Shown: one piece after another, positions 6,438 to 6,631 of the stretch
Layout: every line of letters begins with the position of its first letter
Position numbering within the stretch: the first letter of the stretch is position 1
Source of the DNA: Chitinophagaceae bacterium
Lineage (GTDB): Bacteria > Bacteroidota > Bacteroidia > Chitinophagales > UBA10324
Direction of reading: 5' to 3'
Length of the DNA: 6,631 nt
Assembly: GCA_023251195.1 (NCBI GenBank)
Contig: JAHEZG010000219.1
Span: 1-6,631, forward strand
Position numbers and translations under genes: made by a program
Notes under the pieces: generated by a model
What the model was told of the DNA's origin: nothing
What the model saw: only the letters and a program-made list of their open reading frames with translations
Database searches by the model: none

Positions 6438-6631
6438 ATGCTTGTTTGTTTTCCAATCGGGCTTTCGTCATTTCCATAGAAATGCCACTGCGCTCCATCA
6501 CAATTTTTGTGTTGGTGTCAATTTCCACTTCGAGCGTACCGTTCTCATTCACTTTTGTAATGCGACCATGCACACCTGATACAGTTACGATTTTGGTTCC
6601 TTTATCAATGCTGTCAATAAAATTTTTCTGA
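6436..6631 (-). CDS. yajC: Sec translocon accessory subunit YajC, C-terminal part (gene begins beyond the window)
   Basis: The minus strand from the window edge is open for 64 codons and ends in TAA at 6436-6438. The visible protein begins QKNFIDSIDKGTKIVTVSG, continues VHGRITKVNENGTLEVEIDT, and ends in a charged tail (MTKARLENKQA). This is the conserved cytoplasmic domain of YajC: the KGxKIVTxxGxHGxI pattern and the following short beta strands are characteristic. YajC is a small single-pass inner-membrane protein that associates with SecDF-YidC in protein export. The N-terminal membrane helix lies outside the window. The position immediately before coaE agrees with gene order I recall from other Bacteroidota. 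The frame and length fit the family well. Confidence 0.88.
   Translation of the reverse strand, partial: QKNFIDSIDKGTKIVTVSGVHGRITKVNENGTLEVEIDTNTKIVMERSGISMEMTKARLENKQA

Noticed and set aside
6382..6631. Plus-strand frames at the right edge
   Set aside because: They lie opposite yajC and the coaE P-loop region, both firmly identified on the minus strand.

Overview
This window looks like chromosomal DNA from a member of the Bacteroidota, possibly near the Flavobacteriia or Chitinophagales; I cannot place it more precisely. The support is: AT-rich sequence; a choice-of-anchor L protein; the short arginine-decarboxylase-like protein typical of flavobacteria; the yajC-coaE pair; few visible Shine-Dalgarno sites; and candidate TAnnTTTG-type -7 promoter elements. 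All seven protein-coding genes lie on the minus strand, so transcription runs from high to low coordinates. Five genes are complete and one is cut by each window edge.

In transcription order: (1) the 3' end of yajC (6436-6631), a Sec translocon accessory subunit; (2) coaE (5825-6427), dephospho-CoA kinase, starting 8 nt after yajC; (3) after a 120-nt gap, a secreted protein joining a choice-of-anchor L domain to a C-terminal OmpA-like peptidoglycan-binding domain (4325-5704); (4) a polytopic GT-C/family 39-like glycosyltransferase (2507-4276), 48 nt downstream and apparently starting at TTG; (5) trmD (1782-2471), tRNA (guanine-37-N1)-methyltransferase, 35 nt further on; (6) after a 132-nt gap with a plausible promoter, an arginine-decarboxylase-like PLP enzyme (261-1649); (7) 60 nt later, the first 66 codons of an unrecognised protein with a signal peptide (1-200).

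yajC and coaE, and separately the anchor-L, glycosyltransferase and trmD genes, could each be co-transcribed. Three genes are housekeeping: CoA synthesis, tRNA modification and protein export. The accessory interest lies between coaE and trmD. There a presumably periplasmic, wall-associated adhesin-like protein with a very lysine-rich insertion sits next to a membrane glycosyltransferase. I see no mobile element, CRISPR array, tRNA, rRNA or riboswitch, and no gene-free stretch over 132 nt. I found no convincing new multi-gene system. The best leads are the architecture and basic insertion of the anchor-L/OmpA protein and the unusual start of the glycosyltransferase gene.
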